Source: Vibrio litoralis DSM 17657 (lineage in GTDB: Bacteria > Pseudomonadota > Gammaproteobacteria > Enterobacterales > Vibrionaceae). From it: a stretch of DNA of 64,000 nt. The first letter of the stretch is position 1; each line of letters begins with the position of its first letter. The stretch lies in the NCBI RefSeq assembly GCF_000426765.1, contig NZ_KE384567.1:124001-188000 (forward strand), given 5' to 3'. The position numbers and the translations under genes were made by a program. Shown piece after piece: positions 43,136-53,593 of this stretch. Under the pieces are notes generated by a model. That model saw only the letters and a program-made list of their open reading frames with translations, made no database searches and had not been told where the DNA came from.

Positions 43136-44566
43136 TTACTGAGCGTTTGCTTCACGTTCTTCGATAAAAGCTAATGCCATTTTGATACGAGCAATCACGC
43201 GCTCTTGACCAATTAACTGCATTACTGCATCAACAGACGGAGATTGACCACCACCGGTTACGGCTACGCGAAGTGGCATACCGATTTTACCCATGCCGAT
43301 TTCTAACTCTTCACATACTTGCGCAATAACGCCGTGTAGGTTTTCAGTTGTCCAATCGCTCAAGGCTTCGACTTTGCTTAACGCTAACTCAAGAGGACCT
43401 TTTGCTACGCCACGTAAGTGTTTCTTCGCTGCGCCAGCTTCAAACTCTGAGAAATCTTCATAGAAGTAGCGAGATTGTTCCGCTAATTCAATAAGAGTAT
43501 TACAACGCTCGCCAACCAGTTTGATCACATCAGTAATCGCAGGGCCATTTTCGATGTTGATGTTTTGATTATCTAGGTGCCATTGTAGGTGCTCTGCTAC
43601 GTACTCAGGCTCAGACGTTTTGATGTAGTGGTTGTTCAACCAAAGTAGTTTATCAGTGTTAAATGCTGATGCTGATTTGCTGATTGCATTTAAGCTGAAG
43701 AATTCAATCATCTCTTCGCGAGAGAAGATCTCTTGGTCGCCATGAGACCAACCTAGACGCACTAGGTAATTATTTAGAGCGTTCGGCAAGTAACCTTCAT
43801 CACGGTATTGCATTACGCTTACTGCGCCATGACGTTTTGAAAGCTTGGCACCGTCATCACCTAAGATCATTGCACAGTGAGCGAAAGTCGGAACTGGCGC
43901 GCCTAGTGCTTCATAGATGTTGATTTGGCGAGGCGTGTTGTTGATATGATCTTCACCACGTACCACATGAGTAATACCCATATCCCAATCATCAACCACA
44001 ACACAGAAGTTGTAAGTTGGAGAGCCGTCAGTACGACGAATGATTAAGTCATCCAATTGGCTATTTGAAATTTCGATACGGCCACGGATTTGGTCTTCAA
44101 ATACTACCGAACCTTCTTTCGGGTTACGGAAACGAATTACGCATGGATCACCGTCTTTTGCTGCTTGGTTTACGGCAACAATTTTTGGGTGATTGGCATC
44201 GTAACGCGCCATTTCTTTATTCGCTTCTTGTTCAGCGCGAATTTCATCAAGAAGTTCTTTTGATGCGTAGCATTTATAAGCTTTGTCTTCAGCTAATAGC
44301 TTATCAACCATTTCGTTGTAACGATCAAAGCGCTTAGTTTGGTAGTAAGGACCTTCATCCCAATCCAAACCCATCCATTGCATGCCTTCTAAAATTGCAT
44401 CAACCGCTTCTTGGGTTGAACGTTCAATGTCGGTATCTTCGATACGTAAAACAAATTCACCGCCTTGGCTTTTTGCGTATAACCAAGAATAAAGAGCAGT
44501 ACGAGCACCGCCTACGTGAAGATAGCCTGTTGGGCTAGGAGCAAAACGTGTTTTAACCGTCATCAA
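43136..44566 (-). CDS. gltX: Glutamyl-tRNA synthetase
   Basis: A 476-residue class I aminoacyl-tRNA synthetase that charges tRNA-Glu. The HIGH-type signature is [17 protein letters not shown] near residue 8 and the KMSKS-type loop is AKLSKRHGA in the middle. [14 protein letters not shown] is also conserved. Length fits bacterial GltX. It is monocistronic with its own terminator; the promoter lies within the repeat-rich 758-base spacer shared with copA. Confidence 0.97.
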   Translation of the reverse strand: MMTVKTRFAPSPTGYLHVGGARTALYSWLYAKSQGGEFVLRIEDTDIERSTQEAVDAILEGMQWMGLDWDEGPYYQTKRFDRYNEMVDKLLAEDKAYKCYASKELLDEIRAEQEANKEMARYDANHPKIVAVNQAAKDGDPCVIRFRNPKEGSVVFEDQIRGRIEISNSQLDDLIIRRTDGSPTYNFCVVVDDWDMGITHVVRGEDHINNTPRQINIYEALGAPVPTFAHCAMILGDDGAKLSKRHGAVSVMQYRDEGYLPNALNNYLVRLGWSHGDQEIFSREEMIEFFSLNAISKSASAFNTDKLLWLNNHYIKTSEPEYVAEHLQWHLDNQNINIENGPAITDVIKLVGERCNTLIELAEQSRYFYEDFSEFEAGAAKKHLRGVAKGPLELALSKVEALSDWTTENLHGVIAQVCEELEIGMGKIGMPLRVAVTGGGQSPSVDAVMQLIGQERVIARIKMALAFIEEREANAQ

Positions 44567-44729
44567 AATTACCTTATCGAGTGTTTTACAAAACAGGTTT
44601 TTGACTCACTGCGTGGTGAAACCAATACAGTGGCAAAATGTTGGACACATTCTAGCACCCAATGCTAGGCACTAAAATAGCCAACCAATAAATTGGCTCG
44701 AAGTAATCTCATCTGCGGTAACTAAAACA

Positions 44730-44766
44730 AAAAAAAGGAAACATCGATAAGACATTTCCTTTTTTA
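44730..44766. terminator. Orphan intrinsic terminator in the gltX-copA spacer
   Basis: AAAAAGGAAA (44732-44741) pairs perfectly with TTTCCTTTTT (44755-44764) around a 13-base loop. It lies between two divergent genes, so neither needs it. Being flanked by As and Ts it can act on either strand. It may end a small RNA or shield gltX from read-through. Confidence 0.65.
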
Positions 44767-45031
44767 TACCCAAGTAACTTCAAGGAGCGAGTTTCAGCAA
44801 GAATAAGACAAGCTTTAGGCAAGACAAATTGAATATGATCATAGTCATTCTATCTCTGTTCAATTTAACGCCGCATAAAGCTTGTTTTAACTTGCCCTTC
44901 GGGAGCTTCATTCAAACCTTTATACTGCGTCAGATTGGTTTGAAAGGTGCTTACATTCCTTCGCCAATCTTCCTTGCCTAAAGGTTTGGATGATAGCTCT
45001 GAATTCTGCATCTTGAAGTCACTTGGGTATA
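44765..45031. repeat. 267-bp MITE-like element with 20-bp inverted ends
   Basis: The left end TATACCCAAGTAACTTCAAG and the right end, read on the minus strand, TATACCCAAGTGACTTCAAG differ at one base. The interior has no gene and contains its own inverted pairs (CAAGCTTTAGGC with the reverse of the GCATAAAGCTTG stretch; GACAAATTGAA with GTTCAATTT). Size, terminal repeats and lack of coding capacity fit a non-autonomous mobile repeat. Related single ends are at 43051-43070 and about 58484. Confidence 0.7.
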
Positions 45032-45254
45032 GCTATATCAGTTTAGGATTTTGAATGAATGGCGGCCACCTTCATTCGGCAAGTGGCTCACAACATAACG
45101 CCATGAGACCACTTGGTGTTGCTGTTAACTCAGACTTCCGTGATTATTTCACTGTGAAAGGAATGGTTTTAGCTAGCTTGCCCCCAGAGCCCCATGACAC
45201 ACTAAAACCACCAGCCAATTCGCCTAGACAGCCAATTATATTGTGCTCATTTTC

Positions 45255-45285
45255 TTGACCCTACCCTTGTGGGAAGGTTTATAGT
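45255..45285 (+). promoter_or_regulatory. CueR-type copper-responsive promoter of copA
   Basis: -35 TTGACC (45255-45260) and -10 TATAGT (45280-45285) are separated by a 19-base spacer, the overlong spacing of MerR-family promoters. The spacer carries the dyad CTACCC-TTGT-GGGAAGG, very similar to the E. coli copA promoter. No cueR gene is in the window. Confidence 0.85.
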
Positions 45286-45324
45286 GCAGTAATTCCCTAG
45301 ATAATCAGTGCTTGAGAGGCCGTT

Positions 45325-48111
45325 ATGAATCATTATCAACTAACTTTGCATGGGCTAAATTGCATGGGCTGCGCTAAAAAAGCGCGCGCTAAATTAGAAG
45401 CGCTCGACAATACTCAAGTTGAGTCGATAAGCCCTACTCGAGCAGAACTAAAGACCGAAGCAACATTAGGGGATATTAATCATGCGCTAAGCGAGTTTGG
45501 TTATCGCGCAGAGCAAACCTTGCATTTTGAACTCACCGGCTTAAATTGCGGACGTTGTGTGGCAAAACTAGAAACCGCTTTAAGTGAGCTTCCTGACATT
45601 AGCCAAATGGAAGTGAGTAAGTATTCACTACAACTCACTAGTAACCATGAAGCCTCTGATATTAGTGAGGTTATTGAGCAGCTTGGCTATCAAGCCAAAC
45701 AAGTAGAAAGCGCAGCATTTGAGACAGAAAAACCTGTTACTTCTACTGAAGCCACGGCTACGCCACAGGTAGAACAGCCAACGCCTCAACAATTAGAAGA
45801 AATCAACGATTCATCAACCGCTTTGCATTTCTTAATTTCTGGTATGACGTGCGCCAGTTGCGTCTCATCTGTTGAAAAAGCCATTGCCTCCCATCCGCAA
45901 GTGACTCGCGCTCAAGTTAATTTAGCCGAACAAACCGCCTGGGCCTATCTTGAAAATAATAGCCTTGAGAACAGTCGTCTTGAGCAAAACAGCGTTGAAC
46001 AAGAATCAGAGTCTCTATCAGCACAAATTATTGAACAAGTAAAAGCCGCAGGTTACCAAGCCGAACGCATTCAAAATGACGACCAAATGCGTGAGCAACA
46101 ACAAGCTCAATTTAGCAAAACCCAAAAAGCGCATCGTAACAGTGCAGTTGCAGGCATTGTGATTGGCGTTCCTTTAATGTTGTGGGGTGTACTTGGTGGC
46201 AGCATGATGATCACTAGCCCTCAGTCCCAATGGGCTTGGGGAATCATTGGCATCATTTGTTTCGCGCTATTGGCAAGCGCTGGCAAACCGTTTTTCATTA
46301 ATGCTTGGCAGGCGCTGACTCACAAGCGTGCCACTATGGATACCTTAGTCGCGCTTGGTACTGGCGCTGCTTGGTTGTATTCCATGTTGATAGTCATTGC
46401 GCCAAATTGGTTTCCTGAACAAGCACGCCATGTGTATTTTGAAGCCAGCGCCATGATCATTGGTTTAATCTCGCTCGGCCACTATATAGAAGCAAAAGCT
46501 AAAGCAAGAACCACCGATGCGCTACAAGGCTTGATTAACCTACAGCCGAAAACCGCCACGCTGTATCAAGATGGTGAAGAAAAGCACATTGCCGTAAAAG
46601 ACATTCAAACTGGCATGGTCGTGCGAGTCAAACCCGGTGAACGTATTCCAATTGATGGTGTGGTTGTTGAGGGGTCATCTTATCTTGATGAAGCTATGCT
46701 CACCGGTGAACCGATTGCTGCGCTTAAACAAAAAGACGACAAAGTGTTTACCGGCACCATCAACCAAGACGGTAGCTTATTGATTAAAGCGACTATGGTT
46801 GGCGAACAGACTACCCTAGCGCGCATTATTCAGTTAGTCCGCCAAGCTCAAAGTAGTAAGCCTGCGCTGGCTCGTTTAGCGGATCAAATATCCTCGGTAT
46901 TTGTGCCGGTAGTCATTATGATTGCCATCATTGCTGCAGCAGTTTGGTATCTATTTGGCCCAACACCACAAGCCAGTTATATGTTGGTTGTGGTGACCAC
47001 AGTTTTAATTATTGCTTGCCCTTGTGCGCTTGGCCTTGCTACTCCACTATCAATTACGGTTGGAGTCGGCAAAGCAGCAGAACTCGGAATATTAATTAAA
47101 GATGCCGAAGTGCTGCAAACGGCCAGCCAAATTCAGACCATCGTATTTGATAAAACCGGCACGCTGACCCAAGGTAAACCGAGTGTGCAAAGTGAAACTT
47201 GCCTACTTTCAAATCCGGATAGCCTATGGAGTGATGTTTATCAGCTAGAAGCACAATCGGAGCATCCATTAGCTCAAGCGGTATGCCAGTATATTAAGCA
47301 AACCCATACCGAAATTGATATCTCCAACACTAAGGTAGATCACTACCAAACCGAGCGTGGCCTAGGGGTGCAAGGTAACGTAAGTGGTCATCAATATTGG
47401 ATTGGTAGTCCGCGTTACTTAGAGGAAAACCAAGTATCGCTAACTGAACATCGCGATGCGCTCTCACAACTTGAAAAAAATGCCGAAACGCCAATCCTGA
47501 TTGCTCAAGATGGTGAACTCGCCGCCATCATTGGGGTATCGGATCCATTGCGTGAAGAATCGAAACAAACCGTCAAGCAATTGCACAAAATAGGCATCGA
47601 AGTCGTACTACTGTCGGGCGATCATCCATCGGTAGCTAATGCGATTGGTCAACAACTTGGAATTGATAAAGTGATTGCAGGTGTACTACCTGATCAAAAA
47701 GCGCAGCATATTCGCGCACTGCAAAATTCAGATGAAGGTAAGCGTGTAGTGGCGATGGTAGGCGATGGCATTAATGATGCGCCGGCATTAGCTCAAGCCG
47801 ATGTGGGCATTGCAATGGGAAGTGGCTCTGATATTGCAATAGAAAATGCCAATATGACACTACTTAAATCGTCACCACTCGCGGTGGTACATGCCATTGA
47901 ATTATCGAAAGCGACGGTGAAAAACATCAAGCAGAATTTGCTCGGCGCCTTCCTTTATAACAGTTTAGGTATTCCGGTGGCGGCAGGTGTTCTGTATCCA
48001 TTTTTCGGTATCATGCTCAGCCCAGTCGTGGCTGGTGCGGCAATGGCGCTTTCATCGATTACCGTGGTGAGTAATGCCAATCGCTTAAGATTATTTAAAC
48101 CAAAACAATAA
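45325..48111 (+). CDS. copA: Copper-exporting P1B-type ATPase
   Basis: A 928-residue inner-membrane ATPase that pumps Cu(I) out of the cytosol. Three N-terminal metal-binding domains carry CxxC sites: CMGC (about residue 14), CGRC (about 76) and CASC (about 175). Two helices precede the usual six. The ion-binding motif is ACPCALGLATP; phosphorylation site FDKTGTLTQG; hinge MVGDGINDAPALA. The MetalA/N features SEHPLAQAV and GxGxxG-like RGLGVQGNV are present. Expression is probably induced by copper through the CueR-type promoter at 45255-45285. Confidence 0.96.
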   Translation: MNHYQLTLHGLNCMGCAKKARAKLEALDNTQVESISPTRAELKTEATLGDINHALSEFGYRAEQTLHFELTGLNCGRCVAKLETALSELPDISQMEVSKYSLQLTSNHEASDISEVIEQLGYQAKQVESAAFETEKPVTSTEATATPQVEQPTPQQLEEINDSSTALHFLISGMTCASCVSSVEKAIASHPQVTRAQVNLAEQTAWAYLENNSLENSRLEQNSVEQESESLSAQIIEQVKAAGYQAERIQNDDQMREQQQAQFSKTQKAHRNSAVAGIVIGVPLMLWGVLGGSMMITSPQSQWAWGIIGIICFALLASAGKPFFINAWQALTHKRATMDTLVALGTGAAWLYSMLIVIAPNWFPEQARHVYFEASAMIIGLISLGHYIEAKAKARTTDALQGLINLQPKTATLYQDGEEKHIAVKDIQTGMVVRVKPGERIPIDGVVVEGSSYLDEAMLTGEPIAALKQKDDKVFTGTINQDGSLLIKATMVGEQTTLARIIQLVRQAQSSKPALARLADQISSVFVPVVIMIAIIAAAVWYLFGPTPQASYMLVVVTTVLIIACPCALGLATPLSITVGVGKAAELGILIKDAEVLQTASQIQTIVFDKTGTLTQGKPSVQSETCLLSNPDSLWSDVYQLEAQSEHPLAQAVCQYIKQTHTEIDISNTKVDHYQTERGLGVQGNVSGHQYWIGSPRYLEENQVSLTEHRDALSQLEKNAETPILIAQDGELAAIIGVSDPLREESKQTVKQLHKIGIEVVLLSGDHPSVANAIGQQLGIDKVIAGVLPDQKAQHIRALQNSDEGKRVVAMVGDGINDAPALAQADVGIAMGSGSDIAIENANMTLLKSSPLAVVHAIELSKATVKNIKQNLLGAFLYNSLGIPVAAGVLYPFFGIMLSPVVAGAAMALSSITVVSNANRLRLFKPKQ

Positions 48112-48119
48112 CCAGAACG

Positions 48120-48158
48120 GAATAGCATGATCCCACTTTCATCATGCTATTCTATCTT
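48120..48158 (+). terminator. Hairpin terminator after copA
   Basis: GAATAGCATGAT (48120-48131) pairs perfectly with ATCATGCTATTC (48141-48152) around nine bases. The following TATCTTT is a weak T tract, so termination may be partial. Confidence 0.6.
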
Positions 48159-48199
48159 TAAGACAAAACCGAACTCTACTTCCAAGTGATTCAAGGTAC

Positions 48200-49090
48200 A
48201 TGGCTGATATGAAAAACTGGCGACCTCTTCTACTTTCTTTATTGTCACTGCCCTCTTTATTGTTTGCCACTACAAGCCACGCGGAACCATTGGTTTGGAA
48301 AGCGACTAAAGGGCAACAACAATTGATGCTAATTGGGACTATTCATTTGGGGCATAAAAGCATGTACCCATTGCCGGAAGTGTTAGAGCAATTTTTGAAA
48401 ACCAGTGATGGATTAGTATTAGAAGCTAACCTTGAAGAAAGCATACCACAAATAAACTTTGATGGCGTGACACTCACCAAGCAAGTTCTAACTTCAGAAC
48501 AAAGAAAGCAACTTGAGAAAACCGCCAAACAGCTCAAGCTAGACCCGATAGTATTACTCAACTTACCGCCTTGGTTAACCGCAGTCAGCATTGAAAATCA
48601 AACATTTGAATCACTTGGTTATGATGCTAGTGAAGGCGTTGATCAAACCATACAAAAACAAGCTCAAGCATTAAAAGTTCCATTACTGACATTTGAAACC
48701 CTTGCCCAACAACTTGATGTATTGCAAAACCTACCGGATAACGGCAAAAGCTTATTGCTTGATGCGATCAGTGATGAAGAGCCGCAAACTGAAGATATTT
48801 ATTCGTGCATAATTCAAAGCTGGCAAGATGGCGATCAAGACAACTTACTCGAATTACTGGAAACATCAGAATGGGATCAGCAAACCAGCGATGATTTACT
48901 GTATAGCCGTAACCGAGATTGGATAAACAAAATAACTGACCCATCGTTTTTATCTCCGACAGGCCAATATGTGATTGCGGTAGGTGCTTTGCATTTAATC
49001 GCTGAACAAAACTTGATTCAAGCACTGGTAGAGCATGGTTATCAGGTTACTCAAGTCACCACCAGCACAGACAGTTATTGTCCACTTTAA
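48200..49090 (+). CDS. TraB/GumN family protein
   Basis: A 296-residue protein with a signal peptide ending at TTSHAEPLVWK. The family motif MLIGTIHLGHKSMYPLP (GTxH) appears near residue 42 and a second GALHLI near the C-terminus, matching the TraB/GumN fold, distantly related to the Tiki/EreA group of putative metal-dependent hydrolases. It is predicted to be periplasmic. The substrate is unknown. It follows copA by 88 bases across a hairpin; the link to copper is only positional. Confidence 0.87.
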   Translation: MADMKNWRPLLLSLLSLPSLLFATTSHAEPLVWKATKGQQQLMLIGTIHLGHKSMYPLPEVLEQFLKTSDGLVLEANLEESIPQINFDGVTLTKQVLTSEQRKQLEKTAKQLKLDPIVLLNLPPWLTAVSIENQTFESLGYDASEGVDQTIQKQAQALKVPLLTFETLAQQLDVLQNLPDNGKSLLLDAISDEEPQTEDIYSCIIQSWQDGDQDNLLELLETSEWDQQTSDDLLYSRNRDWINKITDPSFLSPTGQYVIAVGALHLIAEQNLIQALVEHGYQVTQVTTSTDSYCPL

Positions 49091-49105
49091 GCTATTTTGA
49101 AAAAA

Positions 49106-49630
49106 TTAAACAACTTGCAAATGATTGCGGTTATCACGACTTTTACGGATAAGCTCGTCGCCTTGTTCAACGTTTGATGATTTAGCTAAGCGGTCATACA
49201 GCAAAACATTGACCGTGGCAGCTAGGTTCATACACCCTACCGTTGGCACATACACCACTGCATCGGCTTTCGATACCACCGACTGTTCGATGCTGCCATC
49301 TTCAGGGCCAAACACGTATAATGCTTTTTCTGGGTGCACAAACTCAGGTAGAGCAATCGCCCCTTCCGCTAATTCAACACACACGATCTTGGTATCTGCA
49401 TCTAAGCCTTGCAGCATGTCATCTACCCCATCAAGTGGAATATGACGGGCAACACTTTTGGTATCGGTATGAAACTTGGCGGCTTTTTCATATCGCACGC
49501 CAGTATAACGAACCGCATCCGCGCGATAACAACCAGCAGCACGCATCACCGCACCGACATTAGATGGGCTTTTTGGGTTAGTTAAACCGAGAATGACGTG
49601 AGTATTACTAATCGGCATAAAGAAAGTCAT
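49106..49630 (-). CDS. TrmH/SpoU-family RNA methyltransferase
   Basis: A roughly 174-residue SPOUT methyltransferase that methylates ribose or base in RNA. It has the N-terminal LGLTNPKSPSNVGAVMRAAGCY, then LYVFGPEDGSIEQ (motif 2) and VYVPTVGCMNLAATVNVLLYDR (motif 3), the knot that binds SAM. It is shorter than TrmH or RlmB, lacking an N-terminal extension. The start is uncertain: Met codons at 49678, 49630 and 49618 are all in frame without a clear ribosome site; 49630 gives the normal family length. The tRNA or rRNA target is not known. Confidence 0.88.
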   Translation of the reverse strand: MTFFMPISNTHVILGLTNPKSPSNVGAVMRAAGCYRADAVRYTGVRYEKAAKFHTDTKSVARHIPLDGVDDMLQGLDADTKIVCVELAEGAIALPEFVHPEKALYVFGPEDGSIEQSVVSKADAVVYVPTVGCMNLAATVNVLLYDRLAKSSNVEQGDELIRKSRDNRNHLQVV

Positions 49631-49791
49631 AGTAGAAAACGGTCGCGCGATAATAGCAAAACAAATATGCATCATCAAAGCGTTAAGTTACGATGCTTAA
49701 CAAACCATCAGATTGTTATGATTGAATCTCAATCAAAAGTAGCATTAAATAATCGCACTCTCATAATTTTAGCCATATCAAGGAAGTATAA

Positions 49792-51144
<1,353 letters not shown>

Positions 51145-51189
51145 GCGAAAATCAACGCTACTTTTATTGAAGATGGCGTTTGGTTAAAG

Positions 51190-51468
51190 TTCTAATATCA
51201 GGCGCTCCCCTTCCTGGTGGGGTAGATGCAAAAAGGCTCCGCATTTCTGCAGAGCCCTTTTTGAAAGTACTCGGTGAAGAGCCAGAATTCTAATATCAGA
51301 CGAACCCCCGATTAGTCGGGCTTAAATACAAAAAGGCCTCACATTGCTAATACGGCTTTTTTAATGTGGTCGGTGAAGAGCCAAGATTCTAATTTCAGGC
51401 GACCCCCCGACCCGTCGGGATTAAAACGAAAAAAGGCTCCGCATTTCTGCAGAGCCTTTTTCTTAATA

Positions 51469-51482
<14 letters not shown>
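51190..51482 (-). repeat. Tandem ~100-bp repeats carrying copies of the tRNA-Pro 3' end
   Basis: TTCTAAT-CAGG blocks start at 51190, 51288 and 51387, and the matching T-arm position of the true tRNA is 51486, a period of 98-99 bases. Copies of the tRNA 3' end (TCGGTGAAGAG on the plus strand) lie at 51271 and 51370, with the real one at 51472. The hairpin core AAAAAGGCTCCGCATTTCTG recurs exactly 200 bases apart (51230 and 51430), and a diverged form is in between. The layout resembles the tyrT repeats of E. coli, where each unit also carries the tRNA 3' end. Confidence 0.75.
51429..51462. terminator. Terminator hairpin between tRNA-Pro and gdhA
   Basis: AAAAAGGCTC (51430-51439) pairs perfectly with GAGCCTTTTT (51452-51461). 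With A and T runs on opposite sides it can end tRNA-Pro transcription on the minus strand and gdhA read-through on the plus strand. A near-identical hairpin, with one extra base in the right arm, is at 51230-51262. Confidence 0.8.
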
Positions 51483-51545
<63 letters not shown>

Positions 51546-51687
51546 GAGATGCGTATATTACGGATTTTATTCGCAAGCGCAAGGGGTTTAAGGCAATTAT
51601 TTTACGATTTTAAAAAATAACGTTCGTTTGCTGATTTTATAATCAGATACGATTCCCATATCCCTCTCCACCGTTATAATTTATCTA

Positions 51688-51733
51688 TATAGTCAAAGTA
51701 ATTGGAGTTGCAGCTTCAAGTACGAAAGGTATA
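51688..51733. repeat. Internally deleted ERIC-like repeat, 46 bp
   Basis: The left part TATAGTCAAAGTAATTGGAG and the right part CTTCAAGTACGAAAGGTATA match the two ends of the 128-bp ERIC-like element at 3952-4079, with the whole central palindrome missing. It lies 28 bases upstream of the smrA start. Confidence 0.65.
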
Positions 51734-51760
51734 ACAGCTTTCCATCAAGTGGTGATGATT

Positions 51761-52342
51761 ATGACAGACGATAACGACTTAGACTTATTTCAACAAATGA
51801 TGGGTGATGTTAAACCGATAAAGCAAGACACGACCATTCGCACCAAAGAACGCAGTCTCACTGAAGCTCACCTTGCCAGACGCAAAGCAGCCGTATCTTT
51901 AGCAGAAGAGTATGACGAATATCTATCGTTGGATAATGCCCCACAACTAAGACCTGATGATATATTGGAGTACAAAAAAGATGGCGTTCAAGACGGCGTG
52001 TTCCGCAAACTACGTTTAGGTAAGTACCCGATTACCGCCAAGTTAGATTTACACCGTCGCACTTTAGAGCAAGCTCGTGAAGATGTGGTGTCGTTTTTAC
52101 GCCAAGCACAGCGCCTTGATACTCGCAGTGTACTCATTGTGCATGGTAAAGGTGAACGTTCTAACCCACCAGCCTTGTTGAAAAGCTATGTTGCCGCATG
52201 GCTTGAGCAAATTTCTGATGTGATGTGCTTTCATAGCGCCCAGCCTTTTCATGGCGGCACCGGTGCGGTGTATGTCCTGATTAAGAAAAGCGCTGAAATG
52301 AAACTGGATAACCGCGAGCGTCACCAAAAACGAATGAGTTAA
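51761..52342 (+). CDS. smrA: Smr-domain DNA endonuclease SmrA (YdaL)
   Basis: A roughly 193-residue protein with a C-terminal Smr domain (about 90-175). The family motifs are LDLHRRTLEQAREDV (LDLHG-type), VLIVHGKGER and FHGGTGAVYVLIKK. The N-terminus (DLFQQMMGDVKPIKQ) and overall layout match E. coli YdaL/SmrA, a nuclease that nicks DNA. Several start codons are close together (51749 GTG, 51755, 51761); none has a strong ribosome site, and 51761 gives the usual length. Confidence 0.9.
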   Translation: MTDDNDLDLFQQMMGDVKPIKQDTTIRTKERSLTEAHLARRKAAVSLAEEYDEYLSLDNAPQLRPDDILEYKKDGVQDGVFRKLRLGKYPITAKLDLHRRTLEQAREDVVSFLRQAQRLDTRSVLIVHGKGERSNPPALLKSYVAAWLEQISDVMCFHSAQPFHGGTGAVYVLIKKSAEMKLDNRERHQKRMS

Positions 52343-52440
52343 ATCAGCAAATCTGCTAAACTCTGCCACCTTCATCGCTCAAGCTATCTTTTTAAGATAT
52401 AGCTGAGCATTTCCGTTGTGAAACGTCAAAAGAGATCACT

Positions 52441-53490
52441 ATGACTAATCAAACCTCTGCTATTCGTCTTAATAAATTCATCAGCGATTCAGGCTTTTGC
52501 TCACGCCGTGAGGCCGACAAACTTATCGACCAAGGTCGTGTCACCATTAATGGCATTATTCCTGAAATGGGGACTAAAGTGCTACCGGGTGATGATGTTC
52601 AGGTTGATAACAAACCAATTAAGACCAAAGAAAAACCTATCTATATTGCGCTAAATAAACCAACGGGAATTACTTGTACGACCGAACGTCACGTTGAAGG
52701 CAATATCGTTGATTTTATTGGTCACCGTAAACGTATCTTCCCAATTGGTCGCCTAGATAAACCTTCTGATGGTTTGATTTTTTTAACCAATGACGGCGAT
52801 ATCGTCAACAAGATCTTACGTGCCGGTAATGCCCATGAAAAAGAATATGTAGTACGTGTTGATAAGCCAATCACCGAAGAGTTTATTGCTAAGATGGGAG
52901 CCGGTGTCGATATTTTAGATACCACAACCCTACCTTGTAAGGTAAGCAAAGAAACGGATTTTTCATTCCGCATGACTTTGACTCAAGGCCTAAACCGCCA
53001 AATTCGTCGTATGTGTGAAGCCTTGGGTTACGATGTTTATAAACTACGTCGCGTTCGCATTATGAACATCACCATTGATGGTCTACCAAATGGTAAATGG
53101 CGTTACTTAACCGATGCTGAAATCACTGAAATTCATAACATGATTGAAGGTTCCGTTAACACCGAAGAAGCCTCTAAACTGGCTGCCGATGGGCACACCA
53201 TCGCAAAAGCGACGGATGCTAAATTGCACGATGCGCGCAAGCAAGCACAAGCGGAAAAAGAACGCGAAACTCAATTTAAAACTTACCGCGGTAAAGGTGA
53301 GTTTGAACGTAAACCTCGTGGCCACAACGCGAAAAGTGGTAATGGCAAGACAAGCGAACGTTCTGGCGGTAACCGTACTCGTAATCAAGACAAACCAAAA
53401 GCGTCGCCATCAAGAAAACCGGCGAGTAAAGGCTCGCGTTTTGGTAACTCAAATAGCAGTACCATCAAAAAATGGACGCCAAAGAAATAA
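52441..53490 (+). CDS. rluF: 23S rRNA pseudouridine(2604) synthase
   Basis: A 349-residue RsuA-family pseudouridine synthase. An S4 RNA-binding domain ([21 protein letters not shown]) is followed by the catalytic domain with [22 protein letters not shown], in which the Asp is the nucleophile, and [18 protein letters not shown]. The C-terminal 100 residues are a basic, Lys/Arg/Ser-rich low-complexity tail, longer than in E. coli RluF and probably an RNA-binding extension. It is expected to modify U2604 of 23S rRNA. Confidence 0.93.
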   Translation: MTNQTSAIRLNKFISDSGFCSRREADKLIDQGRVTINGIIPEMGTKVLPGDDVQVDNKPIKTKEKPIYIALNKPTGITCTTERHVEGNIVDFIGHRKRIFPIGRLDKPSDGLIFLTNDGDIVNKILRAGNAHEKEYVVRVDKPITEEFIAKMGAGVDILDTTTLPCKVSKETDFSFRMTLTQGLNRQIRRMCEALGYDVYKLRRVRIMNITIDGLPNGKWRYLTDAEITEIHNMIEGSVNTEEASKLAADGHTIAKATDAKLHDARKQAQAEKERETQFKTYRGKGEFERKPRGHNAKSGNGKTSERSGGNRTRNQDKPKASPSRKPASKGSRFGNSNSSTIKKWTPKK

Positions 53491-53525
53491 TCATTAAATA
53501 ATACCCACCCCAACAAATAACTAAT

Positions 53526-53562
53526 CCGGTAGCGACTTATCAAAGCGCTACCGGTATTTTTA
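53526..53562 (+). terminator. Intrinsic terminator of rluF
   Basis: CCGGTAGCG (53526-53534) pairs perfectly with CGCTACCGG (53546-53554), followed by TATTTTTATT. Confidence 0.9.
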
Positions 53563-53593
53563 TTATCAATCGTTTATTGTTAATCACATCTTT

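Noticed and set aside
42759..45031. Integron attC sites (Vibrio repeats)
   Set aside because: The palindromic elements lack the attC core sites and have TATACC termini instead; there is no integrase and no cassette-like gene series.
45055..45258. A 67-codon plus-strand open frame upstream of copA
   Set aside because: No ribosome site, it overlaps the CueR-type promoter at its 3' end, and both strands show similar short frames. Not listed as a gene, though a decayed remnant is possible.
49125..49563. Two plus-strand frames of about 106 codons
   Set aside because: They lie entirely opposite the TrmH-family gene, which has clear family motifs on the minus strand.
53144..53497. Long alternative frame over the 3' end of rluF
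   Set aside because: It is a shadow caused by the Lys/Arg-rich low-complexity tail of RluF; no ribosome site and no recognisable domain.
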